Made by a program: the position numbers and the translations under genes
Notes under the pieces: generated by a model
What the model saw: the letters and a program-made list of their open reading frames with translations, nothing else
The model's database searches: none
Told to the model about the DNA's origin: nothing
Part shown: positions 17,344-26,045 of the stretch, one piece after another
Layout of the letters: every line of letters starts with the position of its first letter
Position numbering within the stretch: the first letter of the stretch is position 1
DNA from: Acholeplasmatales bacterium
GTDB taxonomy: Bacteria; Bacillota_I; Bacilli_A; Acholeplasmatales; Anaeroplasmataceae
NCBI GenBank assembly: GCA_017449215.1
Contig: JAFSJY010000017.1
Span: 1-64,000, forward strand
Reading direction: 5' to 3'
DNA: 64,000 nt

Positions 17344-18354
17344 ATGAAAAAGTATAATGTTGGTATTCTAGGAGCAACTGGCGCAGTTGGTCAAGAAATG
17401 TTAAAGGTATTAGGTGAAAGAAATTTCCCTGTTAATGAATTAAGATTATTAGCTTCTGAAAGAAGTGTTGGTAAGAAGGTAAATTTCAAGGGTAAGGAAT
17501 ATACTATTCAATTAGCAGCACATGATGCTTTCGAAGGATTAGATATAGTTTTAGGTGCAGCTTCAAATGCTGTAGCTAAGGAATTTAAGGATGATATCGT
17601 TAAGGCTGGTGCCGTATTTATCGATAACTCAAGTGCATTTAGATTAGATGAAAATGTACCTCTAGTAGTTCCTGAAATTAACCCAGAGGATGTATTTAAG
17701 AATAAGGGTGTTATTTCTAACCCTAACTGCTCAACTATCATTACTTTAGTTGCAGTAAATGCTATTAATAGTTTATCAAAGATTAAGGCTATGAATGCTT
17801 CAACATATCAAGCAACTTCAGGTGCTGGTGCTGCTGGTCCTGTTGAATTAAGAAATGAAGAGGCTGCTTTATTAAATGGTGGTGCTATTAATCCTCAAGT
17901 ATTCCAATATCAAATTGCTGAAAATGTAATTCCTCATATTGGTTCATTCTTAGATAATGGCTATACTACAGAGGAAATGAAGATGCAAAATGAAGGTAGA
18001 AAGATTATGCATCTACCTGAATTAAATGTAACTTGTACTTGTGTTAGAGTACCAGTTGTAAGAAGCCACTCAATTTCTGTAACAGTTGTTACTGAAAACA
18101 AGGTTTCTGTAGAAGCTGTAAGAGAAGCAATTAAGAATGCTAAGGGTACAGTATTATATGATGTACCAGCTGAAAAGAAGTACCCTATGCCAATCGTAAC
18201 TTCTGACCAAGATTTAGTATATGTTGGTAGAATTAGAGAAGATTTAGTATGTGAAAATGGTATTACTTTATGGTGTGCTGGTGACCAAGTTAGAAAGGGT
18301 GCCGCTACTAACGCAGTACAAATCGCATTAGTATTAGCTGGCTTAGAGTATTAA
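17344..18354 (+). CDS. asd: Aspartate-semialdehyde dehydrogenase
   Basis: Asd makes aspartate semialdehyde from aspartyl phosphate, the branch point to lysine/DAP and to threonine and methionine. The 336-residue protein has GATGAVGQEM (NADP binding), the active-site Cys in SNPNCSTI, TYQATSGAGAAG, and the RVPVVRSHS block with the catalytic His. It has its own promoter and GGAGAG site and is followed one base later by lysC. Apart from the DapF question, this supplies the dapA substrate locally. Confidence 0.96.
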   Translation: MKKYNVGILGATGAVGQEMLKVLGERNFPVNELRLLASERSVGKKVNFKGKEYTIQLAAHDAFEGLDIVLGAASNAVAKEFKDDIVKAGAVFIDNSSAFRLDENVPLVVPEINPEDVFKNKGVISNPNCSTIITLVAVNAINSLSKIKAMNASTYQATSGAGAAGPVELRNEEAALLNGGAINPQVFQYQIAENVIPHIGSFLDNGYTTEEMKMQNEGRKIMHLPELNVTCTCVRVPVVRSHSISVTVVTENKVSVEAVREAIKNAKGTVLYDVPAEKKYPMPIVTSDQDLVYVGRIREDLVCENGITLWCAGDQVRKGAATNAVQIALVLAGLEY

Positions 18355-18355
18355 T

Positions 18356-19660
18356 ATGTTAAAGGTTGTTAAGTATGGTGGTAGCTCATTATCATGTGCT
18401 ACACAATTTGAAAAAGTTAAAAATATCGTTTTAAGTGATGCAACTAGAAAGATTGTTGTATGTAGTGCACTTGGTAAAAGAGATAAGAGTGATACTAAGA
18501 TTACTGACTTATTATTCATTTTACATGCTCACTTAAAGTATTCAGTTCCTTATGCTGATATTTGGTCTATGATCTATGATAGATTTATGGGCGTTCAAGC
18601 AGATTTAAAGATTTCTTATAATATTAAGGATGATTTAGATTTATTAAAGTCTGAATTAAATAAGAATATAAGCCAGGACTATTTAGTAAGCCGTGGTGAA
18701 TATTTAACATCAAAGCTTATGGCTGCATATCTTGGATATACATTCGTAGATGCTAAGGATTTATTAAGATACAACTATGATGGTAAGCTAGATGAGGAAT
18801 TAACAGAGAAGAACGTTCAATTAGCATTCTCTAAGTATGGTAAGATTGTTGTTCCTGGATTCTATGGTGCTTATCCTAATAATTCAATTAAGCTATTATC
18901 TAGAGGTGGATCTGACGTTACTGGTTCAATTTTAGCTAAATGCTTAAATGTATCAGTTTATGAAAACTGGACTGACGTATCTGGTGTATTAGCTTGTGAC
19001 CCAAGAATTGTTAAGAATCCTCGTGCTATTAAGGAAATTACTTATGCAGAATTAAGAGAATTATCATACATGGGTGCTTCAGTATTACATGAAGAAACTG
19101 TATTCCCTGTACAAGGCTTAAATATTCCTATTAATATTAGAAATACTAATGAGCCAGAAAATCCAGGTACTATGATTTTAAATGAATGTACTGATGAGGA
19201 AAATGTTGTTACTGGTTTAGCTGGTAAGAAGGATTTCGTAGCATTCAATATTTATAAGGATCATATGGCTGATAAGGTAGGCTTCCTAAAGGGTGTATTA
19301 GAGGTATTCTCTGAATATGAGGTATCTGTAGAACACGTTCCAACTGGTATTGATTCATTCTCTGTTATCGTTTCTGGTGATCAGGTTGATAAGTGTAAGT
19401 ATGAATTAGTTACAGATTTAAAGAGAAGCTTTGATTGTGATGTTGATGTTGAATCTAATATTGCCTTAGTCGCAATAGTAGGTAGAAATATGGCAAAGAG
19501 ATCTGGTGTTTGTGGTAAAATCTTCGCTGCATTAGGTGAAGAAAATATCAACGTTAGATTATTAGCTCAAGGACCTAATGAATTAAATATCATCATCGGT
19601 GTTAGCCAAGATGATTTCGAAAAAACATTACAAGCATTATATGAAAGCTTAGTAAGATAA
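18356..19660 (+). CDS. lysC: Aspartokinase
   Basis: LysC phosphorylates aspartate at the head of the pathway. The 434-residue protein begins VVKYGGSSL, the conserved KxGGSS motif, then has VSRGEYLTSKLMA and SRGGSDVTGS. Tandem ACT regulatory segments follow (around FLKGVLEVFSEYEVSVEHV and IFAALGEENINVRLLAQG). These suggest feedback control by an amino acid, but the effector cannot be told from sequence. It begins one base after asd with no evident ribosome site, so translation is probably coupled. A terminator follows directly. Confidence 0.95.
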   Translation: MLKVVKYGGSSLSCATQFEKVKNIVLSDATRKIVVCSALGKRDKSDTKITDLLFILHAHLKYSVPYADIWSMIYDRFMGVQADLKISYNIKDDLDLLKSELNKNISQDYLVSRGEYLTSKLMAAYLGYTFVDAKDLLRYNYDGKLDEELTEKNVQLAFSKYGKIVVPGFYGAYPNNSIKLLSRGGSDVTGSILAKCLNVSVYENWTDVSGVLACDPRIVKNPRAIKEITYAELRELSYMGASVLHEETVFPVQGLNIPINIRNTNEPENPGTMILNECTDEENVVTGLAGKKDFVAFNIYKDHMADKVGFLKGVLEVFSEYEVSVEHVPTGIDSFSVIVSGDQVDKCKYELVTDLKRSFDCDVDVESNIALVAIVGRNMAKRSGVCGKIFAALGEENINVRLLAQGPNELNIIIGVSQDDFEKTLQALYESLVR

Positions 19661-19666
19661 TTAATT

Positions 19667-19697
19667 AACTCAGGTTTAAATTCCTGAGTTTTTTATT
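19667..19697 (+). terminator. Intrinsic terminator after lysC
   Basis: AACTCAGG (19667-19674) and CCTGAGTT (19683-19690) form a stem followed by a T tract. Confidence 0.8.
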
Positions 19698-19701
19698 GCT
19701 T

Positions 19702-19728
19702 AAAAAAGAAGGCAATTAAGCTGCCTTC
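19702..19728 (-). terminator. Intrinsic terminator of the ATP-grasp gene
   Basis: On the minus strand GAAGGCA and TGCCTTC form a hairpin followed by a run of Ts. The stop codon of the ATP-grasp gene lies within the hairpin. Confidence 0.7.
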
Positions 19729-20966
19729 TTAGTAGTCTTTGTAGTTTTAACTGCTGGTTTTTTCTTTGGCTTTGGATCAGCCTTAGCGGAAACCATTTCC
19801 TTGAATTTTTCCATATCCTCGATGAATTCAAATCTAGCAATATAGAATTCATTACCCATAGCACCAGATAAAATATCATCCATTCTACCATGCATCTGAA
19901 TGAATGGATACTTTTCCTTTATTTCATCAAATGAATATTTATATTCAAATCTATCACGTCTTCCATAATAGAAGCAGTAATACTTAGGATAATCTAATTT
20001 AACATTAACAACTCTATCATATTTCATGACATCTGCATAGATTTGATATGTATCAACTGACTGACCGAAATTAATCATATCAGGTGTAAATCCTCCAGGT
20101 GGACGCATGTTAACCTCTAACGCTACGATGTCACCTGCTTTACCTAAGCCCTTCTTAGCCTTAGTTAAACGGAAGAACTCTAGATGGAAATATCTAGATT
20201 TAATATTAAATGCCTTTAATACCTTTTGACCAATCTCTCTAATATCATCAGGTACAATCTTATTTACATAATATGAAACCTCAAGGTTTTCATTTACGAT
20301 ATCCATAATAGAAGGTGGGAATACCTCATTATCACAGAATACTACATTTGAATTAGAATCTACGATTCCATCAAATGATGTAATATCACCTGTAATGAAT
20401 TCCTCCATAATATAAGGAACTTGTACTCTATATTCATGGAATTTCATTAAATCATATTCATTCTTTAGCTTATAAGTCGCAGCGGCACCTACACCTACGT
20501 TTGGCTTAACTACAACTGGGAAGCCAACCTCTTCATTAACGAATTTTAAATCTTCCTCATAAGTTGTAACAAACTTATATCTAGCAACTGGTACACCAGC
20601 CTTGATATAAAAATCCTTCATATCGCTTTTTGAAGTGAAGCTAACTACATCTTCAAATTTAGCACCATTTATATTAAAATCAGTTCTTAGTTTTGAGTCT
20701 TGTCTAAGCCAATATTCATTATTTGATTCAAGAAAATCTATCTTACCATACTTAAAAGCGAAGAAGGCTACAGCTCTATAAACCTCATCATAGCTTTCAA
20801 GTGAGCTTACTCTATAATATTCGGTTAAAGAATTTTTTACATTTTCGTCTAATTCGAAATAATCAGTATCTCCGATACCTAATACATTGAAGCCATTTCT
20901 TAATAATCTATCACAGAAATTGTAATAATTTTTTGGGAATGCTGGGGATATAAAAACAAAATTCAT
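19716..20966 (-). CDS. ATP-grasp domain protein with Lys-rich tail
   Basis: The 416-residue protein has the layout of ATP-grasp carboxylate-amine/thiol ligases related to carbamoyl-phosphate synthase. VGFPVVVKPNVGVGAAATYKL is the ATP-binding Lys and glycine-rich loop, VPYIMEEFITGDITSFDGI carries the hinge, and LEVNMRPPGG holds metal-binding Glu/Asn. The acceptor and donor are unknown. The last ~20 residues are rich in Lys, Pro, Thr and Ala (KPKKKPAVKTTKTTKKAA), like a histone-type nucleic-acid-binding tail. The start MNFVFISP follows GAGGTGAGAG; a longer frame from 20987 contains that site. It is divergent from the membrane-protein gene at 21090. Confidence 0.8.
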   Translation of the reverse strand: MNFVFISPAFPKNYYNFCDRLLRNGFNVLGIGDTDYFELDENVKNSLTEYYRVSSLESYDEVYRAVAFFAFKYGKIDFLESNNEYWLRQDSKLRTDFNINGAKFEDVVSFTSKSDMKDFYIKAGVPVARYKFVTTYEEDLKFVNEEVGFPVVVKPNVGVGAAATYKLKNEYDLMKFHEYRVQVPYIMEEFITGDITSFDGIVDSNSNVVFCDNEVFPPSIMDIVNENLEVSYYVNKIVPDDIREIGQKVLKAFNIKSRYFHLEFFRLTKAKKGLGKAGDIVALEVNMRPPGGFTPDMINFGQSVDTYQIYADVMKYDRVVNVKLDYPKYYCFYYGRRDRFEYKYSFDEIKEKYPFIQMHGRMDDILSGAMGNEFYIARFEFIEDMEKFKEMVSAKADPKPKKKPAVKTTKTTKKAA

Positions 20967-21028
20967 CTCTCTCACCTCGTACACCACAAATTATATCATA
21001 ATTTGATGTTTCATATATATAAAAATGC

Positions 21029-21057
21029 TTTCAAAATATAAATATTTAAAGTATAAT
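21029..21057 (+). promoter_or_regulatory. Candidate promoter of the membrane-protein gene
   Basis: TTTCAA (21029-21034) and TATAAT (21052-21057) are 17 bp apart. The -35 box is weak. It lies in the divergent intergenic region upstream of the ATG at 21090. Confidence 0.45.
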
Positions 21058-21089
21058 TAATGTGACGCGTTTATACGAGGTGAGTTTTA

Positions 21090-22013
21090 ATGTTTGGAAA
21101 GAAAAAGAAAAAAGAAGAATTAGAAAAAGTAGAGGACGTAAACGTTGAAGAAGAGCTTGGTGATGCCAAAGTAGACGCTACAGATTCTGCTGTTGATCTT
21201 CCTGATAATAATGAAGAAAAGACTGAAGAAGCTAAGCCTGAAGAGCCAAAGAAAAAAAGAAAGCTAATTGGTGCTTGGGATACTTTTAATCTTTATAAAT
21301 TCATATTTGAAATTGTAGCAACTTCATTATTAGTAGCATTAGGATTCTTAATTCTATTTAATAAGAATGAAGCAATGTTTGCTATTTTTGTTATTACTGG
21401 TGGTGTACCACTTGTAACTATTATAATTAGAGCAATTGTTTTAATTAGAAAGAGAAAAGATAAAGAAAAAAAGCTTATTAGATTTATTTTAGTAGAATTC
21501 CTAATTGAAGGAATCCTAGCTATAGCTATGATATTCGCAGCTATTATGTGTATTGAAGCAAAGGCTGATGATGCAGAAACTGCTAAAAAAATACAAACAT
21601 GGTTTAATGATACATTCGCTTATTGGGCAACAGGTCTTTTATATGTAAGCTCTATTTCATTCTTTATTCGTGTAATCATTTTTAAGGAATATACAGATAG
21701 ATTTAAATTCTGGATGAATATAGTATTTATTACAGGCGCAATCTTATTATTATATTTCAAGGGTTCAACTGATATTACAGTTTGGGCAATCGCAATCATC
21801 ATTGCAGTACTTGCATTCCTATGCGCAGCTGTACTTGGTACAGATGCTGGTGGAGGATATTATAATTATTATAAGAGATCTAAAGCTAAGGCTGATGCTG
21901 AAAAAGAAAAAGAGGAAGAAAATAAGATTGAGGTTCCAGCAAATGAATCAACAAATGATGTAATTATTAATGATATTGATTCAACTGATCAGGATTCTGA
22001 TAGAATAGCTTAA
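21090..22013 (+). CDS. Membrane protein with charged N- and C-terminal regions, function unknown
   Basis: The 307-residue protein is not recognised. The first ~65 residues are charged: a Lys-rich start, then an acidic stretch, then KKKRKL. About six hydrophobic segments follow between residues 70 and 255, then a charged tail rich in Lys, Glu and Asp. The layout suggests an integral membrane protein with both ends in the cytoplasm. A GAGGTGAG ribosome site precedes the ATG. It has its own promoter and terminator, so it appears to be a single-gene unit. Confidence 0.7.
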   Translation: MFGKKKKKEELEKVEDVNVEEELGDAKVDATDSAVDLPDNNEEKTEEAKPEEPKKKRKLIGAWDTFNLYKFIFEIVATSLLVALGFLILFNKNEAMFAIFVITGGVPLVTIIIRAIVLIRKRKDKEKKLIRFILVEFLIEGILAIAMIFAAIMCIEAKADDAETAKKIQTWFNDTFAYWATGLLYVSSISFFIRVIIFKEYTDRFKFWMNIVFITGAILLLYFKGSTDITVWAIAIIIAVLAFLCAAVLGTDAGGGYYNYYKRSKAKADAEKEKEEENKIEVPANESTNDVIINDIDSTDQDSDRIA

Positions 22014-22036
22014 TAATTTAATTATTATGACATATT

Positions 22037-22066
22037 AAACTAGGAGTTAATCTCTTAGTTTTTTAT
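22037..22066 (+). terminator. Intrinsic terminator
   Basis: AACTAGGAG (22038-22046) and CTCTTAGTT (22052-22060) pair with one G-T, followed by TTTTATTT. Confidence 0.75.
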
Positions 22067-22084
22067 TTACTATTCGAAATTTTG

Positions 22085-22093
22085 TGATATAAT
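22085..22093 (+). promoter_or_regulatory. Extended -10 promoter of tig
   Basis: TGATATAAT matches TGnTATAAT. It lies about 110 bp before the tig ATG, giving an AU-rich leader of about 100 nt. Confidence 0.55.
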
Positions 22094-22155
22094 TAAATAG
22101 GTTTTTTTATATAAAAAGGAATTTTAGAGATTTTAATATAAAAATTATAATTTTT

Positions 22156-22201
22156 AGGAGGAGCAGACTATTCCAAATTATCTCGGTCTGGATTTTGTAT
22201 T
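22156..22201 (+). promoter_or_regulatory. tig leader with hairpin between ribosome site and start
   Basis: The only strong ribosome site, AGGAGGAG (22156-22163), lies 38 nt before the ATG, which is too far for normal use. CAGAC (22164-22168) and GTCTG (22186-22190) can form a hairpin that removes 27 nt and brings the site to about 11 nt from the ATG. No in-frame ATG, GTG or TTG occurs in between. This is a structural inference. Confidence 0.45.
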
Positions 22202-23449
22202 ATGGTAGTTGAAAAGTTAGAACATAGTAGAACAAAGTTAACATTTGATGTAACACCTGAAGAATTTGAAAAGGCATTAGATAAAGCATTTGAAGAAGAA
22301 AATGCTAAGGTTTCTATTCAGGGTTTTAGAAAGGGTAAGGCACCTAGATCTGTATTCGAGAAGCACTATGGTGTTGAATCTTTATATGCAACAGCAATCG
22401 ATGTTATTTTAAATAACAAGATTCAAGAGGCTGTTAAGGATGAAAATTTAGTTAAGGATTTCATTGGTCAATTTGAACCATTATTAGAGGATAAGGTAGA
22501 AAGAAATACTAATTTCAAAGTTTCTTTAGTTATCGATACATATCCTGAAGTTAAGTTAGGCGATTATAAGGGCATTGAAGTTGCTAAGAAGAACTTAGAA
22601 GTAACTGATGAAGAAGTTGAGCAAGCTTGTAAGTCAATGGCTGCTAAGGATGCAACTATGGAAGTTAAGGCTGAGCAAGTAATCGCTAAGAATGATTTCG
22701 TAACATTCGATTTCGTTGGTTCAGTTGATGGTGTTGAATTCCCAGGTGGTAAGGCTGATAATTATGAGCTTCAAATAGGTTCAGGACAATTCATTCCTGG
22801 ATTCGAAGATCAAATGATCGGTATGAAGGCTGAGGAAGTTAAGGATATTAATGTTACATTCCCAGAAAATTATGGCGAGGCTTCATTAGCTGGTAAGGCT
22901 GCAGTATTCAAGGTTACTGTTCATGAAGTTAAGGAACAAAAGCTTCCTGAATTCACTGATGAGTATGTTAAGACTTTAAATAAGGACGTTAACAACTATG
23001 ATGAATTAAAGGCTGCTAAGAAGGTTGAATTAGAGGCTACTAAGGCTCAAGCTGAAAAGGATAGACAAACTAATGATTTAATTAATAAGATCATTGACAA
23101 CGCTACAGTTGATATGCCTAAGACTTTAGTTGATTCTAGATATAATGCTATGAAGAGACAATATGAGAATCAAGCTAAGATGTACAACATTCCATTTGAA
23201 ACATTCATTCAAATCATGGGTTCTACATTAGAGCAATTCGAGGATATCACTAGAAAGCAAGCTGAAAGACAAGCATTATTCGATGTAGTAGCTGGTGCTA
23301 TTATTGAAGCTGAAAAGCTTGTTCCTACTAAGGAAGAAATCGACGCTAAGGTTGGTGATGACAAGAAGGCTAACAGAGTTCAAATCATGAATGAGTTAAC
23401 TTATCAAAAGCTTGTTGATTTCTTATTAGCTAACGCAAAGGAAATCTAA
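22202..23449 (+). CDS. tig: Trigger factor
   Basis: Trigger factor is the ribosome-bound chaperone and prolyl isomerase that receives nascent chains. The 415-residue protein has the ribosome-binding block GFRKGKAPRSVFEKHYG near residue 40. The FKBP-type domain spans about residues 155-245 (NDFVTFDFVGSVDGVEF, then IPGFEDQMIGMKAEE). A helical chaperone domain follows to the end. The length is normal. No other start fits, so the distant ribosome site is a real oddity. A terminator follows, and lon is the next gene under heat-shock-type control. Confidence 0.95.
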   Translation: MVVEKLEHSRTKLTFDVTPEEFEKALDKAFEEENAKVSIQGFRKGKAPRSVFEKHYGVESLYATAIDVILNNKIQEAVKDENLVKDFIGQFEPLLEDKVERNTNFKVSLVIDTYPEVKLGDYKGIEVAKKNLEVTDEEVEQACKSMAAKDATMEVKAEQVIAKNDFVTFDFVGSVDGVEFPGGKADNYELQIGSGQFIPGFEDQMIGMKAEEVKDINVTFPENYGEASLAGKAAVFKVTVHEVKEQKLPEFTDEYVKTLNKDVNNYDELKAAKKVELEATKAQAEKDRQTNDLINKIIDNATVDMPKTLVDSRYNAMKRQYENQAKMYNIPFETFIQIMGSTLEQFEDITRKQAERQALFDVVAGAIIEAEKLVPTKEEIDAKVGDDKKANRVQIMNELTYQKLVDFLLANAKEI

Positions 23450-23456
23450 AACAAAT

Positions 23457-23486
23457 TAGACTGGGTGAAAACCTAGTCTTTTTTTG
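23457..23486 (+). terminator. Intrinsic terminator after tig
   Basis: AGACTGGGT and ACCTAGTCT form a stem with a GAAA loop, followed by a T tract. Confidence 0.85.
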
Positions 23487-23533
23487 AAAAAAAGTTTATT
23501 TTTAGTGCTGATTTTTAAGTATTTTACAAAAAA

Positions 23534-23560
23534 TTAGCAATCTACTTGCAAAAGTGCTAA
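23534..23560 (+). promoter_or_regulatory. CIRCE operator (HrcA binding site) upstream of lon
   Basis: TTAGCAATC, nine bases, then AAGTGCTAA. The CIRCE consensus is TTAGCACTC-N9-GAGTGCTAA, so each arm has one mismatch and the spacer is exactly nine. It overlaps the predicted -35 box of lon, which fits repression by HrcA. CIRCE control of lon is known in mycoplasmas but is unusual in Bacillus-type Firmicutes. Confidence 0.85.
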
Positions 23561-23574
23561 AAATACGATATTAT
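23546..23574 (+). promoter_or_regulatory. Promoter of lon
   Basis: TTGCAA (23546-23551) and TATTAT (23569-23574) are 17 bp apart, and the -35 box lies inside the CIRCE repeat. A small hairpin (CCAGTT and AACTGG, 23582-23598) follows in the leader before the ribosome site GGGAGG. Confidence 0.6.
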
Positions 23575-23616
23575 AATAATACCAGTTCATAAAACTGGAG
23601 ATTGGGAGGTACGATT

Positions 23617-25935
23617 ATGGAAGAAAATACAAAGATTGTCTTACCTGCAATTGCCGTTCGCGGTATCGTTCCATTACCTGGTAATGAATTTAAAATTGAG
23701 GTTGGTCGTTCAAATTCAGTTCAAGCATTAGATGCTGCTGAAAAGATGTATGGCGGAAATATCGTTCTATTAATCCAAAAGGATGCTAACGCAAAGGATG
23801 TTAATCCTGAGGATATAGAAGAAATCGGTGTATTAGCAAAGGTAACATTAAAGCTAAAACTACCTAGCAATAATTATCGTGTAAAGTTTAAGATTACTAA
23901 TAGAGTTAAGGTATTAGAATATACATCAGTAGATCCATATTTTGTTGTTAATTACGATAAAATCTATTCTATTTTACAAAATGATGATATAGAAAGAGCT
24001 TTAATTAAGAATGTAGAGGTTGAGGTTTCTAAGAACGCTCAAAATCTATTAACTAATCCAGAGGAAATAGCAAGACTTATTTCTGCTGGTACAAATGCAG
24101 ATGTTTTAACAGATGTTATTGCTTATCAATTACGCTTAAATACTAATGTTTCTAAATATAGATATTTAGCTGAGCTTAATGTTTCTAGAAGATTAGAAAT
24201 GATCTTAGAGGATATTGAACATGAAAAACAAATAGTAGCTATTGAAGAGAAAATCAATAAGGATGTTAAAAAGTCAATCGATGATTCTCAAAAGGAATAT
24301 TATTTAAGAGAAAAGATGAGAGCTATCCAAAATGAGCTAGGTGATAAGGCTCGTCAGGAAGAGGATGTAGAAAAGCTTAGAAAGGCATTAGAGGAAGCTA
24401 AGCTACCTGAAAATGTTTATAAGAAGGCTATGGATGAGCTTCAAAAGTATGCTCAAACATCTAATCAAATGGCTGAATCTGGAGTTATTAGAAATTATCT
24501 AGATTGGATTATATCTTTACCTTGGTATAAGCAATCTGAGGATAATAATGACTTAAAGGATGTTGAAGAGAAGTTAAATTCTACTCACTTTGGTTTAACT
24601 AAGGTTAAGGATAGAATTATTGAATATCTAGCTGTAAAGATTATGACTGGAAAGAATCCATCAACAGTTATCTGCTTTGCAGGTCCTCCAGGAGTAGGTA
24701 AAACATCTTTAGCTAAATCTATCGCAGATGCATTAGGTAGAAAGTTTGTTAAGCAATCTCTTGGTGGTGTAAGAGATGAATCTGAAATCAGAGGTCATAG
24801 AAGAACTTATATTGGAGCTTTACCTGGACGCATCTTAAAGGGTATGAAGGATGCAGGTACAGTAAACCCAGTATTCTTGCTTGATGAAATTGATAAGATG
24901 ACTGCTGATTATAGAGGAGATCCAGCTGCCGCTATGCTTGAGGTATTAGACCCTGAACAAAATAAATTCTTCTCTGATAATTATTTAGAAGAGCCTTATG
25001 ATTTATCTCAAGTAATGTTTATTACAACAGCAAATGATATTTCAAATATTCCAGGACCACTTCGTGATAGAATGGAAATTATTGAATTATCAAGCTATAC
25101 AGAAATTGAAAAATTCAATATTGGTAAGGATTACCTATATCAAAGAAATCTTAATGAGCATGGCTTAAAGCCAGAACAACTCAAGATTACTGATGATGCA
25201 TATTATGAAACTATTCGTTCATATACTAGAGAATCTGGTGTACGTGAATTAAATAGAATGATAGCTACAATGTGTAGAAAGGCAGTAAGAAAGATTTTAG
25301 TTGATAAGGCTGAATCTGTTGATGTTACTAAGGATAATTTAACTGATTATTTAGGTAAGGTTAGATTTACTGGTAATCAAAATAGAGGAGAAGACCAAAT
25401 TGGTGTTGTTACAGGTCTTGCTTGGACTATGTTTGGTGGAGATACATTAGATATCGAAGTTACAACATATCCTGGTAAGGGTGGCTTATTATTAACAGGT
25501 AAGCTTGGTGATGTAATGAAGGAATCAGCTCAAGCTGCATTCTCATATGTTAAATCACACGCTAAGGAATATGGAATTGATGAAAAGATATTCCAAGAAA
25601 AGGATATTCATATCCATGTACCTGAAGGAGCTACTCCAAAGGATGGCCCATCTGCAGGTGTAACATTAACAACAGCTTTAGTATCTTGTCTTTCTGGTAA
25701 GCCAGTAAGCTGCCATATTGGTATGACTGGTGAAATCACATTAAGAGGTTCAGTATTACCTATCGGTGGTTTAAGAGAAAAGTCAATCGCTGCTAATAGA
25801 AATGGATTAACTAAGATTTTCATTCCAAAGGAAAATGAAAGAGATATCGAAGATATTCCTGAAGAGGTAAGAAAGGAATTAGAAATCCAACCTGTATCTC
25901 ATATTTCAGAAATTTTAGATTCATTATTTAAATAG
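23617..25935 (+). CDS. lon: ATP-dependent protease Lon
   Basis: Lon degrades misfolded and regulatory proteins in the cytoplasm. The 772-residue protein has the N-terminal substrate-binding region, a helical segment, and the AAA+ module with Walker A GPPGVGKTS and Walker B VFLLDEIDKM. The Ser-Lys protease domain carries the catalytic Ser in PKDGPSAG and Lys in REKSIAA. The length is typical. The ATG at 23617 is chosen because GGGAGG lies just upstream; a TTG at 23602 overlaps that site. Transcription is probably repressed by HrcA through the CIRCE element. No hrcA or dnaK lies in the window. Confidence 0.97.
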   Translation: MEENTKIVLPAIAVRGIVPLPGNEFKIEVGRSNSVQALDAAEKMYGGNIVLLIQKDANAKDVNPEDIEEIGVLAKVTLKLKLPSNNYRVKFKITNRVKVLEYTSVDPYFVVNYDKIYSILQNDDIERALIKNVEVEVSKNAQNLLTNPEEIARLISAGTNADVLTDVIAYQLRLNTNVSKYRYLAELNVSRRLEMILEDIEHEKQIVAIEEKINKDVKKSIDDSQKEYYLREKMRAIQNELGDKARQEEDVEKLRKALEEAKLPENVYKKAMDELQKYAQTSNQMAESGVIRNYLDWIISLPWYKQSEDNNDLKDVEEKLNSTHFGLTKVKDRIIEYLAVKIMTGKNPSTVICFAGPPGVGKTSLAKSIADALGRKFVKQSLGGVRDESEIRGHRRTYIGALPGRILKGMKDAGTVNPVFLLDEIDKMTADYRGDPAAAMLEVLDPEQNKFFSDNYLEEPYDLSQVMFITTANDISNIPGPLRDRMEIIELSSYTEIEKFNIGKDYLYQRNLNEHGLKPEQLKITDDAYYETIRSYTRESGVRELNRMIATMCRKAVRKILVDKAESVDVTKDNLTDYLGKVRFTGNQNRGEDQIGVVTGLAWTMFGGDTLDIEVTTYPGKGGLLLTGKLGDVMKESAQAAFSYVKSHAKEYGIDEKIFQEKDIHIHVPEGATPKDGPSAGVTLTTALVSCLSGKPVSCHIGMTGEITLRGSVLPIGGLREKSIAANRNGLTKIFIPKENERDIEDIPEEVRKELEIQPVSHISEILDSLFK

Positions 25936-25940
25936 AATAT

Positions 25941-25966
25941 TCGGAGCTTAGGCTCCGTTTTTCTTT
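25941..25966 (+). terminator. Intrinsic terminator after lon
   Basis: CGGAGC and GCTCCG form a stem with a TTAG loop, followed by TTTTTCTTTTT. Confidence 0.85.
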
Positions 25967-26045
25967 TTGTTTATATTGATTATTATAAATAAAATTTATA
26001 TAATATAAAAAAGTGATAGAATTTATTTATGAGAGAAGTGATAAT

